A stretch of DNA of 64,000 bases from SKHV01 sp963678565 (GTDB lineage: Bacteria > Bacteroidota > Bacteroidia > Bacteroidales > Prolixibacteraceae): contig OY782875.1 of the NCBI GenBank assembly GCA_963678565.1, positions 868,001 to 932,000 on the forward strand, written 5' to 3'. Positions 9,372-17,287 of the stretch are shown here, one piece after another (position 1 is the stretch's first letter; each line of letters begins with the position of its first letter). The notes beneath the pieces were generated by a model. The model was not told the DNA's origin and made no database searches. It saw only the letters and a list, made by a program, of their open reading frames with translations. The position numbers and the translations under genes are program-made.

Positions 9372-10517
9372 ATGAAGAGAATTATTCTTTTAACCTTAGT
9401 CACAATACTATTTGGTAATAATATAAAACTGTTTGCTCAAGAAGGATCAGTTTCAGGTTCAAGGGTAGTAACTACTGGAGTTCCGTTTTTAACAATTGCT
9501 CCCGATTCAAGAGCCGGTGCAATGGGAGATGCTGGTGTTGCAACCACTCCCGATATTAGTTCACAGCACTGGAACCCTGCAAAATATGCATTCATGAAGA
9601 GCAATTCTGGAGTAGGTTTATCTTACACCCCATGGTTACGATCGTTAATTGGCGACATGAACATTGCTTTTTTATCTGGATATACACATTTAGATGATAG
9701 ACAAACCATTAGTGCCGGATTGACGTATTTCGATTTAGGGTCGGTACAATATTACGATGAAAATGGAGGTGAACTCGAATTGGTCAGTCCGAATGAATTT
9801 GCCTTTGATGGAGCTTATTCCTTAAAACTTTCTGATAACATGTCTGGTTCGGTAGCCATGCGTTATATTCGTTCCGACTTGTTTTCGGGTACAGAAGAAT
9901 ATTATCCCGGTAATTCTTTTGCCGCCGACATATCTTTCTTTTATACGAAAGATTTTCGTAGTCAGGGAAAGCAAAACAATATGTCTTATGGTGTGAATAT
10001 TTCAAATATTGGACGTAAAATATCGTATACCGAAGGAACTATTGAAGATTTTATTCCTACCAACTTAAGAATTGGTGGAGCTTATACTACCGAAATAGAT
10101 CAATACAACAAAGTAATGTTCACTGTTGATTTTAATAAATTATTGGTAGTTGCACCAGAATATGGCGATGCAAATATTGGTCAAGGAAACCAGGATATAG
10201 GCCCAATCGAAGGAATGTTTAAATCATTCTCGGATGCCGAAGGTGGATTTTCAGAAGAATTACAAGAAGTTACTGTTGGATTGGGTGCTGAATATTGGTA
10301 CAGCAATCAATTTGCAATTCGTACCGGTTATTTCCACGAAGCAGAAACAAAAGGTGATCGTAAATTCATCACATTTGGTGCCGGTTTAAAAATGAATGTA
10401 TTCACACTAGATTTCTCTTATATCTATACTTTAGCTCGTCAAAGTCCATTAGAAAACACACTCCGTTTTACCATTGGATTCGATTTAGATGACTTTAGAA
10501 ACCAAAGTAGAAGATAA
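9372..10517 (+). CDS. porV: Type IX secretion system outer membrane protein PorV (LptO)
   Basis: PorV is a 14-strand FadL-like barrel that picks up T9SS cargo from the SprA translocon and passes it to PorU. It has 381 residues: a signal peptide (cleavage near LFAQ, about residue 23), then the signature GVPFLTIAPDSRAGAMGDAG and TPDISSQHWNPAKY, followed by amphipathic strands to a C-terminal LRFTIGFDLDDFRNQSRR. It is directly downstream of porU and overlaps ispF by one base (TAATG), so the three genes probably form one transcript. A -7-like TATTTTTG is at 9324-9331, but no properly spaced -33 is visible. Confidence 0.96.
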   Translation: MKRIILLTLVTILFGNNIKLFAQEGSVSGSRVVTTGVPFLTIAPDSRAGAMGDAGVATTPDISSQHWNPAKYAFMKSNSGVGLSYTPWLRSLIGDMNIAFLSGYTHLDDRQTISAGLTYFDLGSVQYYDENGGELELVSPNEFAFDGAYSLKLSDNMSGSVAMRYIRSDLFSGTEEYYPGNSFAADISFFYTKDFRSQGKQNNMSYGVNISNIGRKISYTEGTIEDFIPTNLRIGGAYTTEIDQYNKVMFTVDFNKLLVVAPEYGDANIGQGNQDIGPIEGMFKSFSDAEGGFSEELQEVTVGLGAEYWYSNQFAIRTGYFHEAETKGDRKFITFGAGLKMNVFTLDFSYIYTLARQSPLENTLRFTIGFDLDDFRNQSRR

Positions 10518-11002
10518 TGAATTTTCGAATTGGCCATGGTTTTGATGTACATGCTTTAGCCGAAGGAGAATCGCTTTGGTTGGGGGGAATAGAAATCCCA
10601 CATTCAAAAGGAACCGTGGCGCATAGCGATGGTGATGTCGTGATTCATGCTATTTGTGATGCCTTGTTGGGAGCTTTGGCTTTACGGGATATTGGTTTCC
10701 ATTTTCCCGATACATCTGAGGATTTTAAAAATGTTGACAGCAAACAATTACTTGCCAAAACAATTGATATTATTGAGGAGCATGGTTATGTGTTCGGAAA
10801 TTTAGATGTAACCATTTGTGCTCAGAAACCAAAGTTGTTGGAATATATTCCAGCAATGATTAATTGTGTGGCGACTATTTTAAATGTTGCAGAAAATCAA
10901 GTTTCGATAAAAGCCACCACTACTGAGAAATTGGGTTTTGTTGGTAAAGAAGAAGGAATTTCAACCCACGCTGTAACCATACTTTTTAAGAAGGAAGATT
11001 AA
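10517..11002 (+). CDS. ispF: 2-C-methyl-D-erythritol 2,4-cyclodiphosphate synthase
   Basis: IspF forms MEcPP in the non-mevalonate isoprenoid pathway. The 161-residue protein has the zinc ligands D10 and H12 in GHGFDVH and H44 in DGDVVIHAICDALLGA, plus FPDTSEDFKNVDS. The normal length is about 160. It is translationally coupled to porV (ATG overlaps the porV stop). Its 3' end overlaps the convergent gene on the other strand by 4 bp, with no terminator between. Confidence 0.97.
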   Translation: MNFRIGHGFDVHALAEGESLWLGGIEIPHSKGTVAHSDGDVVIHAICDALLGALALRDIGFHFPDTSEDFKNVDSKQLLAKTIDIIEEHGYVFGNLDVTICAQKPKLLEYIPAMINCVATILNVAENQVSIKATTTEKLGFVGKEEGISTHAVTILFKKED

Positions 11003-12054
11003 TACCTGTAATGCAGGGTTGTGCTAACAGGGTCGTGATCTGAATAGTCCACATCGTACTTCTTATAATTGAAAGCCTTAAAATCTTCAGAGTAGAAAAT
11101 ATAATCGATCCGATAAGGGGTATATCTATTGCGGTAGGTAAATGACAAACCAAAACCTGCCTCTACAAACGAATCGGAAAGGAGCTTGGTTATTTCACCA
11201 TAACTATATGATATTGGGGTGTCGTTAAAATCGCCACATACAATTATGGGATATGGGCAATCTTTTATACTTTTTATTAAGGCCTTGATTTGTGGAACTC
11301 TATTGTGATTTCCTTCTTTTAGCTTTCGCCCTAATGCCTTAAATTCCTGAATTCTTCTTTCATCGATGGTTAATGTGTCCATGAAGGTGTATTGATCAAA
11401 GCGAATGCCATACGACTCAAGATGACAATTATAGACTCTAATGGTGTCTTTTTTATAAAGGATGTCGCTATAATTAAAAATGTTACTAGAAGATTCAAAT
11501 CTACTTTCTTCAGTTTTTATTATTGGAAATTTACTGTAAGTAATAATTCCGTATCGTTCGCTAACTTTGCTTTCATGTTTGTATTTGAAAGGATATTTCG
11601 AAGCCAATAAATTGCGTGGATTTAAATCTTTGCGATCAAAGTAAGCTTCTTGGATACAAAGAATATCTGGTTTTTCTTCTTCAAATAAAGTGTAAAATTT
11701 ATTCCCCGATTTTTTATCGTGTAGATAATTTTCAAATTGGTGCACATTGTAGCTTAAAACCTTAAGCTCTGTTGCTTTATGTTTTTTTGCGGGCAATAAA
11801 TTCATATAACTATTGAAAATATTCAATCCAATCGCAATTGCCAAAATCGAAATTAGCATGAAACGTTTCTTGAAAACAGACCAGATTGCAATGAATACGA
11901 CATTTGCTAATAATAAATAAGGGTAAAGTAAACCAAGCAAAGCCGGAATCCAAAGTTTTGCAGGGTTTACAATTCTTGCCAAATACGTACTAACTAAGGT
12001 TAGTGCAAGCAGAATATTTAATACCAGAAATAAGTTTCGTATAAATTTTTTCAA
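10999..12054 (-). CDS. Membrane-anchored endonuclease/exonuclease/phosphatase-family protein
   Basis: A 351-residue protein with three hydrophobic segments in the first 85 residues (about 7-27, 36-58, 66-84), then an EEP-fold domain. Metal and catalytic motifs are in order: LSYNVHQFEN, DILCIQEAYF, CHLES, IVCGDFNDTPISYSYG, IDYIFYSEDF and YSDHDPVST. The EEP fold covers DNases, sphingomyelinases and inositol phosphatases; the substrate cannot be read from the sequence. Similar membrane-anchored versions are common in Bacteroidota. It is convergent with ispF and overlaps it by 4 bp. Confidence 0.85.
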   Translation of the reverse strand: MKKFIRNLFLVLNILLALTLVSTYLARIVNPAKLWIPALLGLLYPYLLLANVVFIAIWSVFKKRFMLISILAIAIGLNIFNSYMNLLPAKKHKATELKVLSYNVHQFENYLHDKKSGNKFYTLFEEEKPDILCIQEAYFDRKDLNPRNLLASKYPFKYKHESKVSERYGIITYSKFPIIKTEESRFESSSNIFNYSDILYKKDTIRVYNCHLESYGIRFDQYTFMDTLTIDERRIQEFKALGRKLKEGNHNRVPQIKALIKSIKDCPYPIIVCGDFNDTPISYSYGEITKLLSDSFVEAGFGLSFTYRNRYTPYRIDYIFYSEDFKAFNYKKYDVDYSDHDPVSTTLHYRY

Positions 12055-12151
12055 GACGATTAGTTCTGTTTCGGATTGTAAATATAATATTCATTAATAA
12101 ACACACTAAAAACCGTTCCAAAAAATAAAGTTTTATTTAATAAGGTAATGA

Positions 12152-12180
12152 TTATGCAAATTTATACGACATTTGCATAA
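12152..12180. repeat. Perfect 10-bp inverted repeat upstream of the pseudouridine synthase gene
   Basis: TTATGCAAAT (12152-12161) and ATTTGCATAA (12171-12180) are exact reverse complements with a 9-nt spacer. The element lies in the 136-bp divergent gap and ends 10 bp before the ATG at 12191. It could be an operator, or a leader hairpin covering the ribosome binding region. A minus-strand TAAATTTG (-7-like, 12157-12164) is embedded in the left arm and could serve the divergent EEP gene. Confidence 0.6.
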
Positions 12181-12190
12181 AATATTGGTT

Positions 12191-13117
12191 ATGAAAAAAT
12201 CATTTTCAGGACGAGGCAGAAATGAAAGCTCTGCTGGAGGTCGAAAAGGTGTGAGAAAAGGCTCTAGATTTGATAGAAAAGAGAAGGGCGAATTCGAGAA
12301 GTCTGAAAAGTCAGAAAAATTTCCGAAATCGAATAAGTTTGAAAAAGAAGATAAATTTAAAAAGAAACCTGTAGCTAAATCAAAACCCAAAGCGCAAGGT
12401 TATAAGTTGGATGAAAAGATTCGTCTGAATCGATTTTTGGCCAATGCGGGAGTTTGTTCTCGTAGAGAAGCCGATCAATTTATCGCATCGGGTTGTGTGA
12501 AAGTGAACGGAAAAACAGTTTCAGAAATGGGCTACAAAGTAACTCTTTCTGATGATGTTCGTTTTAATGGAGAACAGCTAAATCCAGAGCAAAAAGTATA
12601 CCTACTTCTAAATAAACCGAAAGGTTTTGTAACCACTACCGACGATCCGCAGGAGCGAAAAACGGTGATGGATTTAGTTGGGAAAGCTTGCAATGAACGA
12701 ATTTACCCGGTTGGTCGTTTGGACAGAGACACAACAGGTGTTTTGTTATTTACCAACGATGGCGATTTGGCAAAGAAATTAACACATCCGAGTCATAACA
12801 AAAAGAAAATTTACCATGTATTTTTAGACAAGCCACTTACAAAAAGCGACTTGTTGAAAATTGCCGAAGGCGTTCAATTAGAAGATGGACTAATCGCAGC
12901 CGATTCAATCAACTATGTTGAAGACGATAAACGAGAGGTTGGCATTGAAATTCATTCGGGTAAAAACAGAATTGTACGCCGTATATTCAGTCATCTAGGA
13001 TACAATGTTGATAGATTAGATCGAGTTTATTTTGCCGGACTTACCAAGAAAAATTTGCCGCGTGGAAGATATCGCTTTTTAACTCAAACCGAAGTGAACC
13101 ATCTTAAGATGAAATAA
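12191..13117 (+). CDS. rluB: RsuA/RluB-family rRNA pseudouridine synthase
   Basis: A 308-residue protein from the ATG at 12191 (a TTG six codons upstream is less likely). The first ~70 residues are a low-complexity Lys/Arg/Ser/Glu-rich tail with repeated KSEKSEKF-like pieces, probably an RNA-binding extension. An S4 domain follows (IRLNRFLANAGVCSRREADQ), then the catalytic domain with GRLDRDTTGVLLFTNDGDLA, catalytic Asp at D178. The C-terminal NRIVRRIFSHLGYNVDRLDR and LPRGRYRFLT fit RluB/RsuA enzymes, which modify 23S or 16S rRNA; RluB is the best guess. A perfect inverted repeat lies just upstream. Confidence 0.88.
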   Translation: MKKSFSGRGRNESSAGGRKGVRKGSRFDRKEKGEFEKSEKSEKFPKSNKFEKEDKFKKKPVAKSKPKAQGYKLDEKIRLNRFLANAGVCSRREADQFIASGCVKVNGKTVSEMGYKVTLSDDVRFNGEQLNPEQKVYLLLNKPKGFVTTTDDPQERKTVMDLVGKACNERIYPVGRLDRDTTGVLLFTNDGDLAKKLTHPSHNKKKIYHVFLDKPLTKSDLLKIAEGVQLEDGLIAADSINYVEDDKREVGIEIHSGKNRIVRRIFSHLGYNVDRLDRVYFAGLTKKNLPRGRYRFLTQTEVNHLKMK

Positions 13118-13152
13118 GTTGTAATTATTACCCAATTGAAATACCAATAAGT

Positions 13153-13638
13153 GTGCGAAGCGAATTCTTAAGTGTCATAACATCAAATCAGGGAATTATC
13201 CACAAAGTTTGTGGAATCTACTGTGACACGCAAGAAGATCGTGAAGATATGTTTCAGGAAATTGTAACGCAACTTTGGAAATCGTATCCTAGTTTCAGAA
13301 GCGAATCAAAGGTTACAACCTGGATGTATCGGGTAGCACTAAATACTGCGATTACTTATTTTAAAAAAGACAAGCGTCGTCCGGATAGGGGAGATATAGA
13401 CCAGACGAAGTTTCAAATAGCAGAAGTTGAATATGATTTTGAAGTTGAAGAGCAAATTAAAATGTTGCACAAAGCAATTGCAAAATTAACTGGTATCGAA
13501 AAGTCGATTGTGCTACTCTACCTCGAGAATAAAAAATACGAGGAAATTGCAGAAATCGTTGGAATTACACAAAACTATGTTCGAGTTAAAATGAATCGAA
13601 TAAAGTTGAAATTGAAAAAGTTAATAGGGGAGGAATAA
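13153..13638 (+). CDS. ECF-type RNA polymerase sigma factor
   Basis: A 161-residue sigma-70 family protein. Region 2 is DREDMFQEIVTQLWKSYPSF with TTWMYRVALNTAITYFKK (core binding and -10 recognition). Region 4 is the C-terminal helix-turn-helix YEEIAEIVGITQNYVRVKMN. The start is GTG; no in-frame ATG is available. Its stop overlaps the start of the next gene (TAATG), so the two are translationally coupled, the usual layout for an ECF sigma factor and its membrane regulator. The regulon is unknown. Confidence 0.9.
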   Translation: MRSEFLSVITSNQGIIHKVCGIYCDTQEDREDMFQEIVTQLWKSYPSFRSESKVTTWMYRVALNTAITYFKKDKRRPDRGDIDQTKFQIAEVEYDFEVEEQIKMLHKAIAKLTGIEKSIVLLYLENKKYEEIAEIVGITQNYVRVKMNRIKLKLKKLIGEE

Positions 13639-14333
13639 TGGAGTTAGACCAATTAAAATCTGCCTGGAATAAAGTTTCAGAACAATCAGAAAAGCAATCT
13701 GTATTAGCTGAAAAAGACATACAGAACATGCTTTCAAAGCGTACCAAAGACATTTACCAACGAATTGGTCGAAATATTCGTGTGGGAATTGTGATTATCT
13801 TGGCATGGATTGGCATGGAGATCTTAACTAACTTTTTCTTTTCAAATATCTTTGAAGATTTACTCGACAAACCCTATATGACAGAGCAATTGATCACTTG
13901 GTCATATATTCTGAATATCTTTAATTACGTTTTAATACTCAGTACGATAACCGTCTTTTGGATTCGTTATAAGAAACTAGAAAAAGAAGCTGGAAGTTAT
14001 TCAAGCCTTGCTTTTAAAATCGATCGACTAATTAATATTATCAAATCATATAAGCGTATGTTTTATATGATTTTGGTGATTGTGATTTTACTTATTTCAG
14101 TTTCGTTTTCAACCGGATTCTTTATGGAATTTCGTTACCAAGCAATGCAGGGCGATTTTACATTAGGTGATTTTTCGATAATTCATCAAATTGCAATAGT
14201 TGTTTCTTTTCTACTGGTATTGGGCATTTTTATTACCATATATCTTATTCTTTTTCGTCTCTTCTTTAAGAGGCTATACGGACGCTATTTAAACCAGTTA
14301 GAAGCTACCAAAACCGAATTGCTCGAAGAATAA
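13638..14333 (+). CDS. Membrane protein coupled to ECF sigma factor (putative anti-sigma)
   Basis: A 231-residue protein whose ATG overlaps the sigma-factor stop by one base. The N-terminal ~50 residues are soluble and charged (MELDQLKSAWNKVSEQSEKQ, a start commonly seen in Bacteroidota partners of ECF sigmas). Four hydrophobic segments follow (about 50-68, 88-110, 135-155, 180-205) and then a charged tail. There is no zinc-binding anti-sigma motif. A membrane regulator of the sigma factor is inferred from coupling and topology only. Confidence 0.65.
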   Translation: MELDQLKSAWNKVSEQSEKQSVLAEKDIQNMLSKRTKDIYQRIGRNIRVGIVIILAWIGMEILTNFFFSNIFEDLLDKPYMTEQLITWSYILNIFNYVLILSTITVFWIRYKKLEKEAGSYSSLAFKIDRLINIIKSYKRMFYMILVIVILLISVSFSTGFFMEFRYQAMQGDFTLGDFSIIHQIAIVVSFLLVLGIFITIYLILFRLFFKRLYGRYLNQLEATKTELLEE

Positions 14334-14373
14334 ACATCTTCCAATTAAGAATAAGTATGAATTGAAACCTTTG

Positions 14374-14404
14374 TTGTTTCTTCCTTTTTTATTCATTTAA
14401 TTTG
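14374..14404 (+). promoter_or_regulatory. Candidate promoter of the thiamine operon
   Basis: TTG (14374-14376), a 20-bp spacer and TTAATTTG (14397-14404, one mismatch to TAnnTTTG). Transcription would start near 14411, exactly where the first TPP aptamer begins, which supports the call. Confidence 0.5.
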
Positions 14405-14409
14405 CATTA

Positions 14410-14486
14410 CAAAATCAGGGGTGCCCGTTTAGGCTGAGATTATACTCTTTGAACCTGAAGCTATAATTGCTTTGCAGGAAGATTTG
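14410..14486 (+). promoter_or_regulatory. TPP riboswitch aptamer 1 of a tandem pair (atypical)
   Basis: Conserved TPP (THI element) pieces occur in order: GGGGTGCC, GGCTGAGATTATACTC (pyrimidine-binding CUGAGA) and TGAACCTGA. P1 can form between CAAATC (around 14410-14416) and GATTTG (14481-14486). The 3' half departs from consensus: the usual GCGAAGGGA is TTGCAGGAAG and P5 is reduced to AGC/GCT, so P4 pairs poorly. It may bind weakly, or be a decaying copy. It lies 39 nt upstream of a canonical aptamer. Confidence 0.75.
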
Positions 14487-14525
14487 TTTCACTTTTCTCA
14501 AGTATTTCCTGATTCTATTATTTAT

Positions 14526-14611
14526 TAAAAACATGGGGGTGCCTATTATTGGGCTGAGATTAAACCCTTTGAACCTGATGCGGTTAATACCGTCGAAGGG
14601 AATAAGTTTTG
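14526..14611 (+). promoter_or_regulatory. TPP riboswitch aptamer 2 of a tandem pair (canonical)
   Basis: All consensus blocks are present: GGGGGTGCC, GGGCTGAGATTAAACCC, TGAACCTGATGCGGTTAAT and ACCGTCGAAGGGAA. P4 pairs CCCTT with AAGGG, P5 pairs GCGGT with ACCGT, and an outer P1 forms between AAAAC and GTTTT. It should bind thiamine pyrophosphate and lower expression of the thi operon. The 64 nt between the aptamer and thiS contain no strong terminator, which points to translational control or control through the shared element at 14651-14661. Confidence 0.93.
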
Positions 14612-14650
14612 TCGCATAATTTCTCGCTTCAACAATTTAGGTACTCATGT

Positions 14651-14661
14651 TTATGTTTAAC
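14651..14661 (+). promoter_or_regulatory. Shared 11-mer between riboswitch and start codon (copy 1)
   Basis: TTATGTTTAAC ends 14 nt before the thiS ATG. The identical 11-mer occurs at 21531-21541, 17 nt before the ATG of the riboswitch-controlled TonB receptor. The same position behind two TPP aptamers suggests a part of the expression platform; this is inference. Confidence 0.4.
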
Positions 14662-14675
14662 TATAATGCATAAAT

Positions 14676-14879
14676 ATGGAGATCAAAGTCAACAACCAAT
14701 CACACCAAGTTTCTAAAAGTACATTGCTTAGCCAGTTGTTGCTTCAACTCGATGTTGAAGATACTAGCGGAATGGCCATTGCTGTGAACAACAATGTTGT
14801 TCCCCGTGCTCAATGGGAAAAAATGCAGCTCAATAATGGCGATGATATTCTATTAATTAAAGCAACTCAAGGGGGCTAA
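14676..14879 (+). CDS. thiS: Sulfur carrier protein ThiS
   Basis: A 67-residue ubiquitin-like protein ending in the required Gly-Gly (QGG). ThiF adenylates this C-terminus and sulfur is loaded as a thiocarboxylate that ThiG uses to build the thiazole ring. The N-terminal MEIKVNNQSHQV and the NNGDDILLIKATQGG end match the family, and the length is normal. It is the first gene after the tandem TPP riboswitch, and thiC begins 28 bp downstream. Confidence 0.96.
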   Translation: MEIKVNNQSHQVSKSTLLSQLLLQLDVEDTSGMAIAVNNNVVPRAQWEKMQLNNGDDILLIKATQGG

Positions 14880-14907
14880 ATCAAGTAAAAACTTTATCAG
14901 AAATAAG

Positions 14908-16701
14908 ATGAAAACCAGAAATTTGAAAGATCAATTAGTGAGTCAGGGGGCATTTCCCAACTCTAATAAAATATATGTGAAAGGGAAGATCCACCCAATT
15001 AATGTGGCAATGCGTGAAATCTCTCTTAGTAGCACCATTGGCCGCGATGGCGAAGTGATAGAGAATGAACCAATTACCGTTTACGATACTTCCGGACCTT
15101 ATACCGATCCCAATTACAAAGTAAATATCGAAGCAGGAATTCCGCCAATTAGAACTGAATGGATTACCAATCGGAAAGATGTAATTGAATTGTCGAAATT
15201 GTCCTCGAAGTATGGTGAGGAACGAAGAACTGATGCTGCAACGCGCGATATTCGTTTCGATAACAGCAATTCTAAAATATTTAAAGCAGCTCCTGAAAAG
15301 CATATTACTCAGTATTACTACGCGAAGCAAAGCATCATTACGCCCGAGATGGAATATGTGGCAATTCGTGAGAATCAGCGTTTCGATGAGTTGAATGCGC
15401 AAAATAGAGGACAAAAGGAGCAATCATATATCACTCCTGAGTTTGTTCGTGAAGAAATTGCCGCCGGTCGTGCAATTATTCCGGCCAATATCAATCACCC
15501 CGAAGCAGAACCAATGATTATTGGAAGCGCATTTTTGGTAAAGATTAATGCCAATATTGGTAACTCTGCACTTTCTTCTGGTATCGAAGAAGAAGTTGAG
15601 AAAGCAGTTTGGGCTTTTCGTTGGGGAGCCGATACCATTATGGATCTTTCAACCGGAGACTACATTCATGAAACGCGCGAGTGGATTATCCGCAATTCTC
15701 CTGTCCCGGTCGGAACGGTTCCCTTGTATCAAGCATTAGAAAAAGTAAAAGGAAAAGCCGAAGACTTAACCTGGGAAATTTATCGCGATACGCTTATCGA
15801 ACAAGCCGAACAAGGGGTCGATTACTTTACAATTCATGCGGGCTTACTTTGGAAACATGTACCATTAACCATCAAGCGAATGACGGGTATTGTTTCTCGT
15901 GGAGGTGCAATTATGGCTAAATGGTGTATGCATCATCACAAAGAAAATTTCTTATACACGCACTTCGATGAAATCTGTGATATTCTGGCGGCTTACGATA
16001 TCGGTATTTCTTTAGGTGATGGATTACGTCCTGGCTCGATTTACGATGCCAACGACAGAGCTCAATTTGCCGAATTGAAAGTTTTAGGAGAATTAACTCA
16101 CAAAGCACGAAATAAATTTGTGCAGGTCTTAGTAGAAGGCCCCGGACATGTACCGATGCATAAAATTGAAGAGAATGTAACGTTGCAACAAGAATATTGT
16201 GATAATGCACCTTTTTATGTGCTAGGGCCATTAACTACCGACATCGCTCCCGGATACGATCATATTACTTCTGCAATTGGAGGGGCAATTATTGGAGCTA
16301 AAGGCGTGGCAATGCTTTGTTATGTAACGCAAAAAGAGCACTTGGGTTTGCCCAACAAAGACGATGTAAAACAAGCGGTTATTACATATAAACTGGCCGC
16401 TCATGCTGCTGACTTGGCCAAAGGATTTCCGGGCGCTTCTGTTCGGGATGATGCCATGAGTAAAGCTCGATTTGAATTTCGTTGGAAAGATCAGTTTAAC
16501 CTTGCTTTAGATACCGAAACTGCAACCGAATTTCACGATCAAACTTTGCCTGAAGAAGGAAGCAAGTTGTCGCATTTCTGTTCGATGTGTGGCGAGCATT
16601 TTTGTTCGATGAAAACCACTTATGAACTAAAAGAAGCAGCTGAAAAACTGGAGCAAAAAAAGCAAGAGTTTGTTGAATTTGGCGGAGAAGTTTACAATTA
16701 A
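14908..16701 (+). CDS. thiC: Phosphomethylpyrimidine synthase ThiC
   Basis: ThiC is a radical SAM enzyme that rearranges aminoimidazole ribotide into HMP phosphate, the pyrimidine half of thiamine. The 597-residue protein carries MREISLSS, ANINHPEAEPMIIGSAFLVK, NIGNSALSSG, GADTIMDLSTG, FTIHAGLL, SLGDGLRPGSIYDAND and VEGPGHVPMHKI. The C-terminal iron-sulfur motif CxxCxxxxC is present at C558, C561 and C566 (CSMCGEHFC). Length and order are normal. It is the second gene of the riboswitch-controlled operon, and the next gene starts one base after its stop. Confidence 0.98.
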   Translation: MKTRNLKDQLVSQGAFPNSNKIYVKGKIHPINVAMREISLSSTIGRDGEVIENEPITVYDTSGPYTDPNYKVNIEAGIPPIRTEWITNRKDVIELSKLSSKYGEERRTDAATRDIRFDNSNSKIFKAAPEKHITQYYYAKQSIITPEMEYVAIRENQRFDELNAQNRGQKEQSYITPEFVREEIAAGRAIIPANINHPEAEPMIIGSAFLVKINANIGNSALSSGIEEEVEKAVWAFRWGADTIMDLSTGDYIHETREWIIRNSPVPVGTVPLYQALEKVKGKAEDLTWEIYRDTLIEQAEQGVDYFTIHAGLLWKHVPLTIKRMTGIVSRGGAIMAKWCMHHHKENFLYTHFDEICDILAAYDIGISLGDGLRPGSIYDANDRAQFAELKVLGELTHKARNKFVQVLVEGPGHVPMHKIEENVTLQQEYCDNAPFYVLGPLTTDIAPGYDHITSAIGGAIIGAKGVAMLCYVTQKEHLGLPNKDDVKQAVITYKLAAHAADLAKGFPGASVRDDAMSKARFEFRWKDQFNLALDTETATEFHDQTLPEEGSKLSHFCSMCGEHFCSMKTTYELKEAAEKLEQKKQEFVEFGGEVYN

Positions 16702-16702
16702 G

Positions 16703-17287
16703 ATGAAATTGAAAGTGCTTAGTTTACCTGATTTTTTCGATGGTGAAGCGCAATTGATTCAGCAGCTTTTCGAGAATGGTATGCCTTGTTTTCATTTACG
16801 AAAACCAGCGGCAACTGTTGAGGAAATTGAAGCGCTAATTAATAAAATTGATGCTTCGTATTACAATCGAATGATTGTACACGATCAGGTCGAACTAGCC
16901 AAAAAATATAATTTAAAAGGAGTGCATTTTTCTTTTCGTACGCGAAATGAAATTTCAACTCCTTTGCCTAATTTCATCAAAAGTTGGAGTTGTCATTCAT
17001 TGGCAGAGCTTGCTGAGATATCTAACTCCGTTGACGATGCTTTTCTGAGTCCTGTTTACGATAGTATTTCAAAAGATGGCTATCTATCGAATTTCAAATT
17101 CAATGACATAAGAGCTGATCTTAAGCAAATTAACTCCTGCCAAGTATTTGCGTTGGGGGGCATTTCTATTGATAAAGTGGAGGAAATAAAAATACTTGGT
17201 TTTGATGGGATCGCCGTTCTTGGTACTTTATGGCAAAGTACTGATCCGAATACTGTTTTGAAGCAATTTTTAACAAAAATAAAATGA
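16703..17287 (+). CDS. Divergent ThiE/TenI-family protein in the thi operon
   Basis: A 194-residue TIM-barrel protein of the thiamine phosphate synthase/TenI superfamily, started at the ATG one base after the thiC stop. It keeps the outline of the fold (FHLRKPAATVEEI, RMIVHDQVELAKKYNLKGVHFS, AFLSPVYDSISKDGY, VFALGGISIDKVEEI, GFDGIAVLGTLW). Relative to the canonical ThiE encoded 800 bp downstream, QLR is HLR, the IND block is VHD, DGVHLG is KGVHFS, and GVGPxxxT is LSPVYDS. It may be a thiazole tautomerase (TenI-like) or a second TMP synthase. The TenI-type active-site His is not evident either. Function is uncertain beyond thiamine metabolism. Confidence 0.75.
   Translation: MKLKVLSLPDFFDGEAQLIQQLFENGMPCFHLRKPAATVEEIEALINKIDASYYNRMIVHDQVELAKKYNLKGVHFSFRTRNEISTPLPNFIKSWSCHSLAELAEISNSVDDAFLSPVYDSISKDGYLSNFKFNDIRADLKQINSCQVFALGGISIDKVEEIKILGFDGIAVLGTLWQSTDPNTVLKQFLTKIK

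Noticed and set aside
12133..12390. Minus-strand frame rich in Phe/Ser/Asn opposite the start of the pseudouridine synthase gene
   Set aside because: It is the complement of the Lys/Glu/Ser-rich tail of that protein; a composition shadow.
14935..15423. 162-codon open frame opposite thiC
   Set aside because: It lies wholly within the well-supported thiC gene on the other strand and shows no protein-like features.
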